This document shows, piece after piece, positions 1-8,797 of a DNA stretch of 64,000 nt. Source of the stretch: Vibrio splendidus (GTDB lineage Bacteria; Pseudomonadota; Gammaproteobacteria; Enterobacterales; Vibrionaceae); contig NZ_CP031055.1 in NCBI RefSeq assembly GCF_003345295.1, forward strand, positions 2,356,001 to 2,420,000, given 5' to 3'. A program made the position numbers and the translations under genes. Numbering within the stretch: position 1 is the stretch's first letter; each line of letters opens with the position of its first letter. A model generated the notes under the pieces. That model did no database searches, was not told the origin of the DNA, and saw nothing but the letters and a program-made list of their open reading frames with translations.

Positions 1-17
1 GGTAATAGTATCAAATC

Positions 18-482
18 ATGACGAAACAAGTTGAAATTTTCACTGACGGTTCTTGTTTAGGCAACCCAGGTCCTGGTGGCTATGGCATCGTACTTCGCTA
101 TAAAAAAGTAGAAAAGACACTAGCCGAAGGCTTTACACTAACGACCAACAACCGTATGGAAATGCTCGCAGCTGTCATCGCTCTCCAAGCACTCAAGGAA
201 CCTTGCTCTGTGATTCTGACCACGGATAGCCAATACGTTCGCCAAGGCATCACACAGTGGATCCACAACTGGAAAAAGCGTGACTGGAAAACCGCCGACA
301 AGAAACCGGTTAAAAACGCAGACCTGTGGCAAAGGCTCGATAAAGAAACGGCTCGTCATAGTGTTGATTGGCGCTGGGTTAAAGGACACGCCGGGCACCG
401 AGAAAATGAAATGTGTGATGATTTAGCAAGAAACGCAGCGGAAAATCCGACTCAAGAAGATACGGGCTATCAGCCAAGCTAA
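18..482 (+). CDS. rnhA: Ribonuclease HI
   Basis: Cytoplasmic endonuclease that cuts the RNA strand of RNA-DNA hybrids, removing primers and R-loops. The 154-residue length matches the family. All four acidic catalytic residues sit at the E. coli positions: D10 in FTDGSCLGNPG, E48 in NNRMEM, D70 in TTDS and D134, with H124 in VKGHAGH. It lies beside the divergent methyltransferase/gloB pair, as in E. coli. Only 17 bases precede the start, so its promoter is outside the window. Two hairpins follow the stop. Confidence 0.97.
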   Translation: MTKQVEIFTDGSCLGNPGPGGYGIVLRYKKVEKTLAEGFTLTTNNRMEMLAAVIALQALKEPCSVILTTDSQYVRQGITQWIHNWKKRDWKTADKKPVKNADLWQRLDKETARHSVDWRWVKGHAGHRENEMCDDLARNAAENPTQEDTGYQPS

Positions 483-516
483 CCGCTTTTTAAATTAGAC
501 GCACATTTCAGAAAGC

Positions 517-575
517 GATCTGCTAATTTCTAAACCGAATTAGCAGATCAAAAGCCGACAACTAATCGGCTTTTT
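517..575. terminator. Double hairpin between rnhA and the methyltransferase gene
   Basis: A perfect 12-bp inverted repeat (GATCTGCTAATT, 517-528, with 538-549) is followed at 550-575 by AAAAGCCGA/TCGGCTTTTT. The second hairpin ends in a T-run and fits rho-independent termination of rnhA. It also covers the last codons of the convergent methyltransferase gene. Confidence 0.7.
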
Positions 576-1347
576 CTGTTTTCAACGGATATGAAGCTTT
601 AGTTGAATCCATGGTACGACGCGTATTGGTTCTAAAGCTTGCTCCAACCGGAGAGAAACGTCGCTTAAGGTGCCAATGTGGCTTGATAGGCTTAAGTGGG
701 TAAGTTCGTTTACGAGCAACAATAAAGTATTGGCTACCAGCAAAGGAAGCACAGCCGCCCAAGCTGTTCTCTAACCACGTCCACATCGCCTGATACTTAC
801 TCATCGGAAACAGTGCATAGGTATCGCAGTGAATCACTTCATAGTTCAATACACCTAACCAGTCTTTAATTCGGTTTGGCGTGTACATACGTCCACTCCA
901 AGGCAAGCTGTTCTTTCGCCAAGGCAGTAAACTTGCTAGTCCGGTAATACTAAACGGATTGAAGCCAGTAATAATGATATAACCATCGTCCATCATCACT
1001 CGGTCGACTTCTCTCAATAATCGATGTGGGTCATTGCTATAATCTAACTGATGACTCAGCACCACAACATCAAAGCTTTTCTCCAAAAAGGGTAAATTAT
1101 AGCCATCCGCTATCACATTATGTAATGGGTTCTGGATATCTAGGTTTACTTGATGTTGAATGTTGCATGTGCAGCTAGAAATCTCACTACTGAGACCGCC
1201 AAGCTTGAGCATATGGTAACCAAATAGCTTTGGGCACCACTCATCGAGTCGAGTTTGAATAGATTCTCTCAACCAGTCCCCATTGTGCAATTGTGCCCAA
1301 GTGTAAGGACGCTCAAACTTCTTTCTGCTACGTGCTGGCTTCATCAA
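562..1347 (-). CDS. Class I SAM-dependent methyltransferase (YafS-like)
   Basis: Predicted cytoplasmic SAM-dependent methyltransferase of unknown substrate. The central part (roughly residues 85-140) shows the class I pattern of a DVVVLSHQLDY strand, an LLREVDRVMMDDG helix and a YIIITGFNP strand, as in Methyltransf_11 proteins. The N-terminal SAM motif is degenerate. The C-terminal tail is basic and proline-rich. Its place next to gloB (divergent, about 50 bp apart) and rnhA is the E. coli yafS arrangement. Translation could start at either of two adjacent Met codons. Family call is firm; function is unknown. Confidence 0.8.
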   Translation of the reverse strand: MMKPARSRKKFERPYTWAQLHNGDWLRESIQTRLDEWCPKLFGYHMLKLGGLSSEISSCTCNIQHQVNLDIQNPLHNVIADGYNLPFLEKSFDVVVLSHQLDYSNDPHRLLREVDRVMMDDGYIIITGFNPFSITGLASLLPWRKNSLPWSGRMYTPNRIKDWLGVLNYEVIHCDTYALFPMSKYQAMWTWLENSLGGCASFAGSQYFIVARKRTYPLKPIKPHWHLKRRFSPVGASFRTNTRRTMDSTKASYPLKTEKAD

Positions 1348-1397
1348 TAACCTGTCTCACTTATTCTGTCTCACTAAAAGTGACTGGAGAATCAATA

Positions 1398-2156
1398 ATG
1401 TTACATATCAAAAGCATACCTGCATTTAACGACAATTACATCTGGCTGATTCAAAATAGCGATCGCCGTTGTGCTGTCGTCGACCCTGGTGATGCGGCTC
1501 CAGTATTAGAGTACTTAGCACATCATGAGCTAACTTTAGATGCAATCTTGATTACACACCACCACCATGATCACATTGGTGGCGTTCCAGAACTAGTCAG
1601 ACAGTTTCCAAGCATCGATGTTGTGGGTCCAAGGAATGAACCAATCCCGACCTTAACTCACCCCGTTGATGATGGTGATCAATTAGAATTGTTTGGTGAA
1701 GTCTTTTTAGTACTCGGGCTCAGTGGCCACACAGCTGGTCACATTGGTTATGTAGGCGATGCCAAACTATTTTGTGGCGATGTGCTGTTTTCAGCAGGTT
1801 GCGGTCGAATCATGGAAGGCACGCCACAGCAAATGTTTGATGCACTGAACAAGATCACAGCACTTCCTCAAGAAACCGAGGTTTACTGTGCTCATGAATA
1901 CACCGCCGCGAACATCGCTTTCGCATTAGCGGTTGAGCCTGACAACCAACATTTGCAGCAATATCGCGACCAAGTAAACCGACTGCGAGCTCAAAATAAG
2001 TCGACCATCCCCACAAATTTGAGACAAGAGAAGTTTGTGAACCCTTTCTTGCGCTATACCGAGCCAAGTGTAGTGAAATCAGTATCTAATCGTACTGAGC
2101 AGACCGATCCTTTATCGGTATTTACCGCTTTACGTGCGTGGAAGAACGAATTTTAA
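1398..2156 (+). CDS. gloB: Hydroxyacylglutathione hydrolase (glyoxalase II)
   Basis: Hydrolyses S-lactoylglutathione to lactate and glutathione, the second step of methylglyoxal detoxification. The protein is a metallo-beta-lactamase fold enzyme of 252 residues. The metal ligands are visible: H54, H56, D58 and H59 in THHHHDH, then H111, D128 and H166. The reading frame stays open upstream, but the ATG at 1398 gives the family N-terminus MLHIKSIPAFNDNY and the normal length. It is followed by mltD on the same strand. Confidence 0.97.
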   Translation: MLHIKSIPAFNDNYIWLIQNSDRRCAVVDPGDAAPVLEYLAHHELTLDAILITHHHHDHIGGVPELVRQFPSIDVVGPRNEPIPTLTHPVDDGDQLELFGEVFLVLGLSGHTAGHIGYVGDAKLFCGDVLFSAGCGRIMEGTPQQMFDALNKITALPQETEVYCAHEYTAANIAFALAVEPDNQHLQQYRDQVNRLRAQNKSTIPTNLRQEKFVNPFLRYTEPSVVKSVSNRTEQTDPLSVFTALRAWKNEF

Positions 2157-2226
2157 CAAATACAGACTTGTCACTCATAGGGGGTGGCAAGTATTATCAC
2201 CAGCCGTTAATTAAAAAGGCTGTAAC

Positions 2227-3798
2227 ATGCGAGTTAAGTACAGCTGGGCTTTGGTATTACTACTTTCTGGTTGCCAATTAACTCAGTCAGAGAATCCAGA
2301 CCAAGCTTCCGAGCAAACCAACACATCTCCTACTAAAGAAGCTTCTCAAACGAACGTTTCATCAGAAGCGACCAAAGAAGATCAAAAAGTTGAAGCACCT
2401 GTCGTTACTCCACAAACACAAGAAGATGTTTGGAAACGTATTGCGATGCAACTAGAAATGGAAGTACCCGACCAAAAGAAGGTTGATTACTACCGAACTT
2501 GGTATTTAAAACACCCTAGTCATCTAAAAACCGTCTCACAACGTGCTGAACCTTTCCTTTATCTGATCACCACTAAGATTGAAGAAAAAGGCTTACCACT
2601 AGAATTGGCACTATTACCCGTTGTAGAAAGTTCTTTCGATGCATTTGCCTACTCTCATGGCAGCGCAGCAGGTCTATGGCAATTCATTTCTGGCACAGGC
2701 AAAGACTACGGACTTGAACAGAACTTCTGGTACGACGGTCGTCGTGATGTCGCTGCCTCTACTGACGCCGCATTGGATTTCCTCTCAGACCTTAACCGAC
2801 GTTTCGATGGCGATTGGAACCATGCCATTGCTGCCTATAATAGTGGCGGCGGTCGTGTAAACAGTGCTATCCGCAAGAACAAGAAGCTGGGTAAGCCAAT
2901 CGACTTCTTCTCTTTGGACTTGCCAAAAGAGACCAGCAGCTACGTACCTAAACTCCTTGCGCTAGCTGATGTGATTGCCAACCAAGAAAAGTATGGCATC
3001 GATATCCCTGCGATTCCAAATAAGCCAGTACTGACCCTGGTTAACCCAAACGAACAGCTTGATTTAGCGATTGCTGCAAGCTACGCAGGTATTCCAGTCA
3101 AAGAACTGCAAGGCTACAACCCCGCTTATAACCAATGGGCGACCGCACCTGAAAAACATCAGCAATTATTGCTTCCCCTAAGCTCTGTTGAAAAGTTCAA
3201 CAAAGAAGTGGCGGCCAATAAAGGCAAAGGCATGAAGTTGGTGCGTTACAAGGTTCAGTCTGGTGACAGCATTAGCGTACTAGCAAGTAAATATAACACC
3301 ACCAGCAAAGTGATCCGCTCTGCAAACGGTTTGAGCAACAACAATATTCGTATTGGACAGCACTTACTTATCCCAACATCCACCAAAGACGACAAGACAT
3401 ACGCACTAAGCGCTTCAAATCGCCTAGCAAGCACACAGTCGAAGAGTCGTGGTCAATATAAGCTTAGTCATACCGTAAAAAGTGGTGACAGCCTATGGAC
3501 GATTGCACGCGCAAATAAGGTATCTCACCAATCACTGGCTAAGTGGAATGGTATGGGGCCACGCGACACGCTTCGAATTGGTCAAGAACTGGTCATTTGG
3601 AAGAATAGTTCCGACGGTGCCATCATCCGAACTGTCTTTTATAACGTAAGATCAGGTGACACAGTCAGCGGTATTGCATCAAAGTTCAAAGTAAAAAGCG
3701 CAGATGTTGTAAAATGGAACGCTTTGCAGAACAAGAAATACCTACAGCCAGGACAAAAACTGAAGCTGTATGTTGATGTAACTAAGGTAAGTGTATGA
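2227..3798 (+). CDS. mltD: Membrane-bound lytic murein transglycosylase D
   Basis: Outer-membrane lipoprotein that cleaves peptidoglycan glycan strands. A lipoprotein signal ends at LLLSGC (Cys16), followed by a Ser/Thr/Glu-rich linker. The SLT catalytic domain (about residues 110-240) carries the catalytic Glu in VVESSFD and the GLWQF motif. Three LysM peptidoglycan-binding repeats follow, each with a YxVxSGD-type start, near residues 340-385, 413-457 and 470-516. E. coli MltD has two LysM repeats, so this one is longer. Its stop overlaps the next start by 4 bp (ATGA), suggesting translational coupling. Confidence 0.95.
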   Translation: MRVKYSWALVLLLSGCQLTQSENPDQASEQTNTSPTKEASQTNVSSEATKEDQKVEAPVVTPQTQEDVWKRIAMQLEMEVPDQKKVDYYRTWYLKHPSHLKTVSQRAEPFLYLITTKIEEKGLPLELALLPVVESSFDAFAYSHGSAAGLWQFISGTGKDYGLEQNFWYDGRRDVAASTDAALDFLSDLNRRFDGDWNHAIAAYNSGGGRVNSAIRKNKKLGKPIDFFSLDLPKETSSYVPKLLALADVIANQEKYGIDIPAIPNKPVLTLVNPNEQLDLAIAASYAGIPVKELQGYNPAYNQWATAPEKHQQLLLPLSSVEKFNKEVAANKGKGMKLVRYKVQSGDSISVLASKYNTTSKVIRSANGLSNNNIRIGQHLLIPTSTKDDKTYALSASNRLASTQSKSRGQYKLSHTVKSGDSLWTIARANKVSHQSLAKWNGMGPRDTLRIGQELVIWKNSSDGAIIRTVFYNVRSGDTVSGIASKFKVKSADVVKWNALQNKKYLQPGQKLKLYVDVTKVSV

Positions 3799-4481
3799 AC
3801 CCGTCAAGTAACCCACTCGTCATGCTGTTGGATATATTCCGTTCACCAACAGCTTGTTTCTTAGCGCTTTATCAGCGAAGTGCTTGGGGATGGCAACCCT
3901 ACGTCGTATTAATGCTCAGCCCGTTTTTATTCTGGGGTGCTTATTTTTCGAATGTAGATTTTGCATGGTTAAGTGCAGAATTGTCACAACAACTGGCTCA
4001 AACGAACCCTGACCAATTGGCGTTACTTGACAGTAATACCTTACTCGCGAGTGAAATCATCAGCGATGTGTTTGGCCGTACGTTAACCATCATTCTGTTG
4101 GCATTCTGGTTTAACCTAGCAACCAAACCAAGCCAGCATCAACATAGCTTTTGGCGATGGTTTGCAGCGGCATCGGTTGTGATATTCCCGGCTGTTTTAG
4201 GTGATGTAGCAAGCTACGCAAGCCTGATACTCAAGCATGGACAAGTGATGAGCTACGCTGCTGACTTGAACAGCTTAAACGGCTTAATCAAGTTACCACT
4301 AACCAATGATTGGTCGCAGTTTGCCAGCTCTTTACCACTGTTATTACCATGGTATATCGTGTTGGGTTATGCCGCGGTATTAACGTGGACTGAGTTTGAG
4401 CGTGGTCAAGCATTGGTCATCTCTGGCTTGCCATGGGTTGGCTACTACCTAATCTGGGCGCTCTACATTTTAATCTTTTAA
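3795..4481 (+). CDS. Yip1-family integral membrane protein
   Basis: Predicted inner-membrane protein of 228 residues with about five hydrophobic segments (near 35-50, 92-108, 122-142, 180-195 and 208-228), the pattern of the Yip1/YIPF family. The start overlaps the mltD stop (ATGA), so the two are probably co-transcribed and translationally coupled. Function is unknown; the coupling suggests an envelope role, which is inference only. Confidence 0.75.
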   Translation: MNPSSNPLVMLLDIFRSPTACFLALYQRSAWGWQPYVVLMLSPFLFWGAYFSNVDFAWLSAELSQQLAQTNPDQLALLDSNTLLASEIISDVFGRTLTIILLAFWFNLATKPSQHQHSFWRWFAAASVVIFPAVLGDVASYASLILKHGQVMSYAADLNSLNGLIKLPLTNDWSQFASSLPLLLPWYIVLGYAAVLTWTEFERGQALVISGLPWVGYYLIWALYILIF

Positions 4482-4589
4482 GTTGAAGAGGTAAGGCTAG
4501 CGAAAACTCTCTAGCTTATTACCCAAAGTAACCACAGTGTGAATGGCAAATAGCTAAGATCCAATGACTAATAAGCTATTAACTTCTTA

Positions 4590-5432
4590 CTATTTAGCCT
4601 TAAAGGTTACTCGCATAGGGTTATGATCAGAAGCGTCCGTAATGGGCGCTTTTGCATTTTCTACCTCTAACCCTCGATAGAACACATGGTCGAGCACCAA
4701 TCCTGTCATAAACTGAGTTCGGTTATCCGGTTCAAAGGCAACCTCCGTCAAACCGACCTGTTCCAACGCGCCTTTCAATACCGCAAAGCGAGCCTCACTC
4801 CAGCTATTAAAATCTCCAGCAAAAATAACAGGCCCACGATACTGTTGCAGATTGTCAGTTAAGCTCTTGAGCTGAGCCTCGTAATCTTCCGTACCAAAGG
4901 TAAAGTTCACAGCATGGATATTAATCACAGCCAACTCTTCGCCATTGCTTAGTTGGTAACGCGACCAAAGCGCCGATTTAGGCAATTGAAGCCAAGGTTC
5001 TTCATGAGTATAAGCACAAGCTTCGATCGGTAAATGCGTCGCTAAGTTAAGTACGCCAGCACTTTGTTCAAAGGCTTCAAACGCATTCACACGAGTGCTT
5101 CCCCACTGGCCGCTTGTCACCCATTGGCGAAGCTCTACTGTCATACTCGCTTCTTGCAGCAATACAAGATCGCTTCCTGCCGTCAATTTGTTCAGTTCAC
5201 TCTGCCAATTACTGCGATTTTGCTTGTAGATATTCCATACGGTAATGCTTAGTCCATCAGACACATCAATCGCTTTCGGTGCGGAGTTTTGGTAGCAACT
5301 GTAGATGTCGTTACTGGTACTTTGAGAGGAAGTGATCAGGTTGGGTTTATTCGGGATCACGAAGATAAAATGAAAACTAACGACAGCAAGCGTTATCAAT
5401 ACGGCGATAACAATGATGGTTTTCTTAAACAT
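4590..5432 (-). CDS. Endonuclease/exonuclease/phosphatase-family protein, membrane-anchored or exported
   Basis: EEP-superfamily protein of about 280 residues. One hydrophobic N-terminal segment (TIIVIAVLITLAVVSFHFIF) is a signal anchor or signal peptide. The catalytic pattern of the family is present: LLQEAS (metal-binding Glu), NIHAVNF, FAGDFNSW and the C-terminal SDHNPM. The substrate could be a phosphodiester or a phospholipid. The ATG at 5432 was chosen because it starts the signal sequence; the longer frame runs into the glnB terminator and glnB itself. Confidence 0.8.
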   Translation of the reverse strand: MFKKTIIVIAVLITLAVVSFHFIFVIPNKPNLITSSQSTSNDIYSCYQNSAPKAIDVSDGLSITVWNIYKQNRSNWQSELNKLTAGSDLVLLQEASMTVELRQWVTSGQWGSTRVNAFEAFEQSAGVLNLATHLPIEACAYTHEEPWLQLPKSALWSRYQLSNGEELAVINIHAVNFTFGTEDYEAQLKSLTDNLQQYRGPVIFAGDFNSWSEARFAVLKGALEQVGLTEVAFEPDNRTQFMTGLVLDHVFYRGLEVENAKAPITDASDHNPMRVTFKAK

Positions 5433-5453
5433 ACAGCACCCTACCAGAAATGA

Positions 5454-5478
5454 AAAAGGAGCGATAAACGCTCCTTTT
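5454..5478 (-). terminator. Rho-independent terminator of glnB
   Basis: A perfect 10-bp inverted repeat, AAAAGGAGCG/CGCTCCTTTT with a 5-nt loop, lies just after the glnB stop on the minus strand and ends in a T-tract. Confidence 0.8.
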
Positions 5479-5493
5479 AGGGTAATAGTTTTT

Positions 5494-5832
5494 TTATACG
5501 GCGTCTTCGTCTTCTTCGCCAGTACGAATACGTACCACACGTTCAACGTCAGTAATGAAGATCTTACCGTCGCCGATTTTACCAGTTTGAGCCGTTTCGA
5601 TAATGGTATCAACACACTGGTCAGCCACTTCGTCGGTCACAACGATTTCCAATTTCACTTTAGGTAAAAAGTCGACCATGTACTCTGCGCCGCGATATAG
5701 CTCAGTATGACCTTTCTGGCGTCCAAAGCCTTTAACTTCAGATACTGTCATACCCGTAATACCCACTTCTGCAAGTGCTTCACGTACATCATCAAGTTTG
5801 AATGGCTTGATAATGGCTTCAATCTTTTTCAT
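5494..5832 (-). CDS. glnB: Nitrogen regulatory protein P-II
   Basis: Trimeric signal protein that reads 2-oxoglutarate and ATP/ADP and controls NtrB and glutamine synthetase adenylylation. It is nearly identical to E. coli GlnB, with the T-loop Tyr51 (TELYRGAEY) that GlnD uridylylates and the TGKIGDGKIF motif. The ATG at 5832 is preferred: an AAGGG ribosome site is 6 nt upstream and gives the standard 112 residues, whereas the ATG two codons earlier abuts that site. The modifying enzyme GlnD is at 28.9 kb in this window. No amtB lies beside it, consistent with glnB rather than glnK. Confidence 0.95.
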   Translation of the reverse strand: MKKIEAIIKPFKLDDVREALAEVGITGMTVSEVKGFGRQKGHTELYRGAEYMVDFLPKVKLEIVVTDEVADQCVDTIIETAQTGKIGDGKIFITDVERVVRIRTGEEDEDAV

Positions 5833-5897
5833 GTTCATCCCTTAAACTGTGCGAATAGCTCATTATCGGTTAGCTATAGTAAACATTCAATGAAAAA

Positions 5898-5921
5898 AGC
5901 CAGAGCTTTAAAGCTCTGGCT
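5898..5921 (-). terminator. Palindromic terminator after the cytochrome c gene
   Basis: A perfect 24-bp palindrome with arm AGCCAGAGCTTT is followed by six T on the minus strand, between the cytochrome gene and glnB. Confidence 0.8.
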
Positions 5922-5962
5922 CGAAATTTATCATCTTGTTTAATCAGCGCTTTGAGAAGGTT

Positions 5963-6274
5963 TTACTTAAGGCTTGCGTAGTAAGCGGCTAGATTCGCGA
6001 TATCTTCATCACTCAGCATAGAAGCTTGAGCCTGCATCACAGCGGCTAAGCCACCATTACGCTGTTTTGTTTTGTAAGCGTTGATCGATGAAACGATGTA
6101 CTGCTCGTTTTGTCCTTTCAGGTTTGGGTAACCTGGAATCATAGCGATACCATCGGCGCCATGACAAGCCGCACAGATTGCTGCTTTAGCTTGGCCCGCA
6201 GCAACATCACCCGCCAGAGCGTTACCACTCAATAGTCCAAGTCCGAGAACTAATCCTAGTGTAATTTTCTTCAT
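5963..6274 (-). CDS. Small periplasmic class I cytochrome c
   Basis: Exported monoheme cytochrome c of about 103 residues including the signal peptide (MKKITLGLVLGLGLLSGNALA). The haem-attachment motif CAACH lies early in the mature protein, and the sequence ends with the helix DEDIANLAAYYASLK. A Met in the QASM region is a likely axial ligand. It resembles the c553/c5-type electron carriers of Vibrio; the partner oxidase cannot be named. The ATG at 6274 follows a GGA-type ribosome site; the upstream ATG would only add MEYA. Confidence 0.88.
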   Translation of the reverse strand: MKKITLGLVLGLGLLSGNALAGDVAAGQAKAAICAACHGADGIAMIPGYPNLKGQNEQYIVSSINAYKTKQRNGGLAAVMQAQASMLSDEDIANLAAYYASLK

Positions 6275-6332
6275 TGCATATTCCATTAATTATTTTTATT
6301 AAAGTGACGGTGAATTGTGACACAAACTTTTT

Positions 6333-7682
6333 CTACTTGCTCCAAAGCGCTTCACAATCTTGACCTTCGTAGTTTTTATCTACGAATAAGCCTAAAACAG
6401 CGATCACTCGATCGCCATCCATTAATATCGGCGTTCTGCGTCTTAACCAACTGGGTACTTGGTATTCCTGAAACAGCTTCTTGAGTTTTCTACTATGCCC
6501 GCGCCCAACAGGGTGAGCCGAAAGTCCTTCAGGGTTAAAGATCACTCTTAGTGTTGCGCTTGTATCCGGCAAACTAAAGCTTTGCACATCACGGTTGTTC
6601 GATGCGCCATCACTCAGTGCTGAATTTAAGCGTAGCTCCCCTAAGCCATCGGGTAGCGTCACACTCTCTCCCATTAAAAGATGGCTTTGCCAGTCGGATA
6701 GGTCTTTAGTCTCTCTCACTAAATAGAGCTGATGATTAAAACGTCGAACTTCGGCATCATTCAACACCAGCTTAGGGTTGGCGTCCGCCTGAGCGCATGC
6801 GACTTCATCCCAAATAAGCTTGAGCTGCTTTTGACTCGGCATCGGTTGATTACAATGACTCAACCACATTCTTAGCAAGCGTGCTCGTAACAAGTCTGAA
6901 TGTTGAGATAACGCCTCAATGCTTAAGTTTTGGCTATCCCCTAAAGCTTGCTGAAAGTGTGATTCAAGCAACTCATCCAACAGTAACTCTTGCTCTGCAC
7001 ATAGCTGAGCACTACGACTGACCGCCTCTCGGAAACTAGGCCAGCGCTCAGTCAGTGCCGGAGTGACTTGATGACGAATAAAATTGCGGTCAAAGCGAAC
7101 GTCTTGATTACTCTCATCTTCGACCCAAGTTAAACCCATGTAGTGCGCCGACGCTTCAATGTCTGATCGAGTCACTGAAAGTAGCGGTCGAACGATAAAC
7201 GCTTCGCCAAACGGCATCACCTTCGCCATTGAAGAGAGCCCTTTCGGACCACTTCCCCGCTTCAACGCTAACAAGAATGTCTCAAGTTGATCGTCAATGT
7301 GTTGACCTGTAACAAGCACATCGCCCTGTCTGGTGTGCTGCTGAAAAGCTTGGTATCGAGCATCTCTAGCCAGCTTTTCAACGCTTTCACCACTGTTGAT
7401 ATCCAAAGAGACTCGCTCTACAGCTAACGAAACTGACAAAGCATCACACCATGTCTGGCACTGCTCTGCCCAGTGATCAGCATTCTGGCTTAAACCGTGG
7501 TGAACGTGCACCGCGCAGCAATCAATGTCATAAGTTTGTGCGTACTGTGCTGCTAACTCCAATAAGACTCGAGAATCAACACCGCCACTGAAAGCCACGA
7601 TCAATCGACTAGGCTTGAGTGCGCTTTGATGAAGTACAGATGTGAAGGTTTCGATTAAGTGAGTCATGAGCGAGTGAACCAT
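6333..7682 (-). CDS. tilS: tRNA(Ile)-lysidine synthase
   Basis: Ligates lysine to C34 of the CAU-anticodon isoleucine tRNA, changing its specificity from AUG to AUA. The PP-loop motif SGGVDS (residues 32-37 here) marks the N-terminal ATPase domain; the C-terminal part has the TilS substrate-binding domains. At 449 residues the length is typical. The in-frame ATG at 7667 is an equally good start. It is last in the accA direction, as in E. coli, but a strong terminator separates it from accA. Confidence 0.95.
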   Translation of the reverse strand: MVHSLMTHLIETFTSVLHQSALKPSRLIVAFSGGVDSRVLLELAAQYAQTYDIDCCAVHVHHGLSQNADHWAEQCQTWCDALSVSLAVERVSLDINSGESVEKLARDARYQAFQQHTRQGDVLVTGQHIDDQLETFLLALKRGSGPKGLSSMAKVMPFGEAFIVRPLLSVTRSDIEASAHYMGLTWVEDESNQDVRFDRNFIRHQVTPALTERWPSFREAVSRSAQLCAEQELLLDELLESHFQQALGDSQNLSIEALSQHSDLLRARLLRMWLSHCNQPMPSQKQLKLIWDEVACAQADANPKLVLNDAEVRRFNHQLYLVRETKDLSDWQSHLLMGESVTLPDGLGELRLNSALSDGASNNRDVQSFSLPDTSATLRVIFNPEGLSAHPVGRGHSRKLKKLFQEYQVPSWLRRRTPILMDGDRVIAVLGLFVDKNYEGQDCEALWSK

Positions 7683-7719
7683 GAGAGTAGGTTTGAAGGG
7701 AGAATATTTTAATAATAAA

Positions 7720-7747
7720 AAAGGGTTGGCACTGAGTCCAACCCTTT
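7720..7747 (-). terminator. Terminator after accA
   Basis: AAAGGGTTGG pairs with CCAACCCTTT around a 7-nt loop. On the minus strand it ends in a T-run, between the accA stop and the tilS start. It suggests tilS is read partly from its own promoter or by read-through. Confidence 0.78.
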
Positions 7748-7792
7748 CATCATCTTGCTTACTTGAAGCTGCCTCATTTCAAGGCACGCTTA

Positions 7793-8752
7793 TCAGCAGT
7801 AACCGTAGCTCATTAGGCGTTGGTAACGACGCTCAAGTAGTGCTTCGTTATCAAACTGCTCTAGCTCTTCTAGCTGTTTAACTAGCATGTCTTTCATGTT
7901 CTGAGCCGTTTGTACTGGATCGCGGTGCGCGCCACCTAGAGGCTCAGGAATGATTTCATCGATAAGCTCAAGATCTTTCAGACGAGGAGCAACTAGGCCC
8001 ATCGCTTCAGCAGCTTGTGGTGCTTTATCTGAATCACGCCACAAGATTGAAGCACAACCTTCTGGAGAGATTACTGAGTACGTAGAGTACTGAAGCATGT
8101 TCACGTAGTCGCCAACACCAATCGCTAGTGCACCACCTGAACCGCCTTCACCAACAACGTTACAGATAACTGGCACAGATAGGCCAGCCATAACTTTAAG
8201 GTTCTTTGCGATAGCTTCAGATTGACCACGTTCTTCAGCACCAACACCTGGGTATGCACCCGCTGTGTCGATGAAAGTAATGATTGGCATGTTGAAACGC
8301 TCAGCTGTTTCCATTAGGCGAAGTGCCTTACGGTAACCTTCTGGCTTTGGCATACCAAAGTTACGAATCACTTTTTCTTTAGTCTCACGACCTTTCTGGT
8401 GACCAATAACCATAACAGGACGACCATTTAGACGAGCCATACCACCCACAATTGCTTTGTCGTCAGCGAAAGCGCGATCGCCCGCCATCTCTTCAAATTC
8501 TGTGAAGGCATGCTCCAGGTAATCTTTGGTGTACGGACGTTGCGGGTGGCGAGCAAGTTGAGCTACTTGCCATGCACCTAGGTCACTAAAGATTTTCTGT
8601 TTAAGCTCTAAGCTTTTTTTCTCTAGTTGTTCAATTTCTTTGTCTAGATCTACCGCTGTGTCACCACCGTGACGTGAAACGTCACGTAGCGCTTCGATTT
8701 TTGCTTCAAGTTCAGCGATAGGCTTTTCAAATTCTAGAAAGTTCAGGCTCAT
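7793..8752 (-). CDS. accA: Acetyl-CoA carboxylase carboxyltransferase subunit alpha
   Basis: Alpha subunit of the carboxyltransferase that, with AccD, transfers CO2 from biotinyl-AccB to acetyl-CoA to make malonyl-CoA, the first committed step of fatty acid synthesis. The 319 residues match E. coli AccA in length. The crotonase-fold core shows GAYPGVGAEERGQSEAIA and the oxyanion/glycine-rich GEGGSGGALAIGVGD. It follows dnaE closely on the same strand. Confidence 0.97.
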   Translation of the reverse strand: MSLNFLEFEKPIAELEAKIEALRDVSRHGGDTAVDLDKEIEQLEKKSLELKQKIFSDLGAWQVAQLARHPQRPYTKDYLEHAFTEFEEMAGDRAFADDKAIVGGMARLNGRPVMVIGHQKGRETKEKVIRNFGMPKPEGYRKALRLMETAERFNMPIITFIDTAGAYPGVGAEERGQSEAIAKNLKVMAGLSVPVICNVVGEGGSGGALAIGVGDYVNMLQYSTYSVISPEGCASILWRDSDKAPQAAEAMGLVAPRLKDLELIDEIIPEPLGGAHRDPVQTAQNMKDMLVKQLEELEQFDNEALLERRYQRLMSYGYC

Positions 8753-8797
8753 CTATGAATCCTTGTTGATTCAGCTCCACAATCATGGAGCTAAATT

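Noticed and set aside
5433..5615. N-terminal extension of the EEP-family gene
   Set aside because: It runs through the glnB terminator and into glnB; the ATG at 5432 starts a proper signal sequence.
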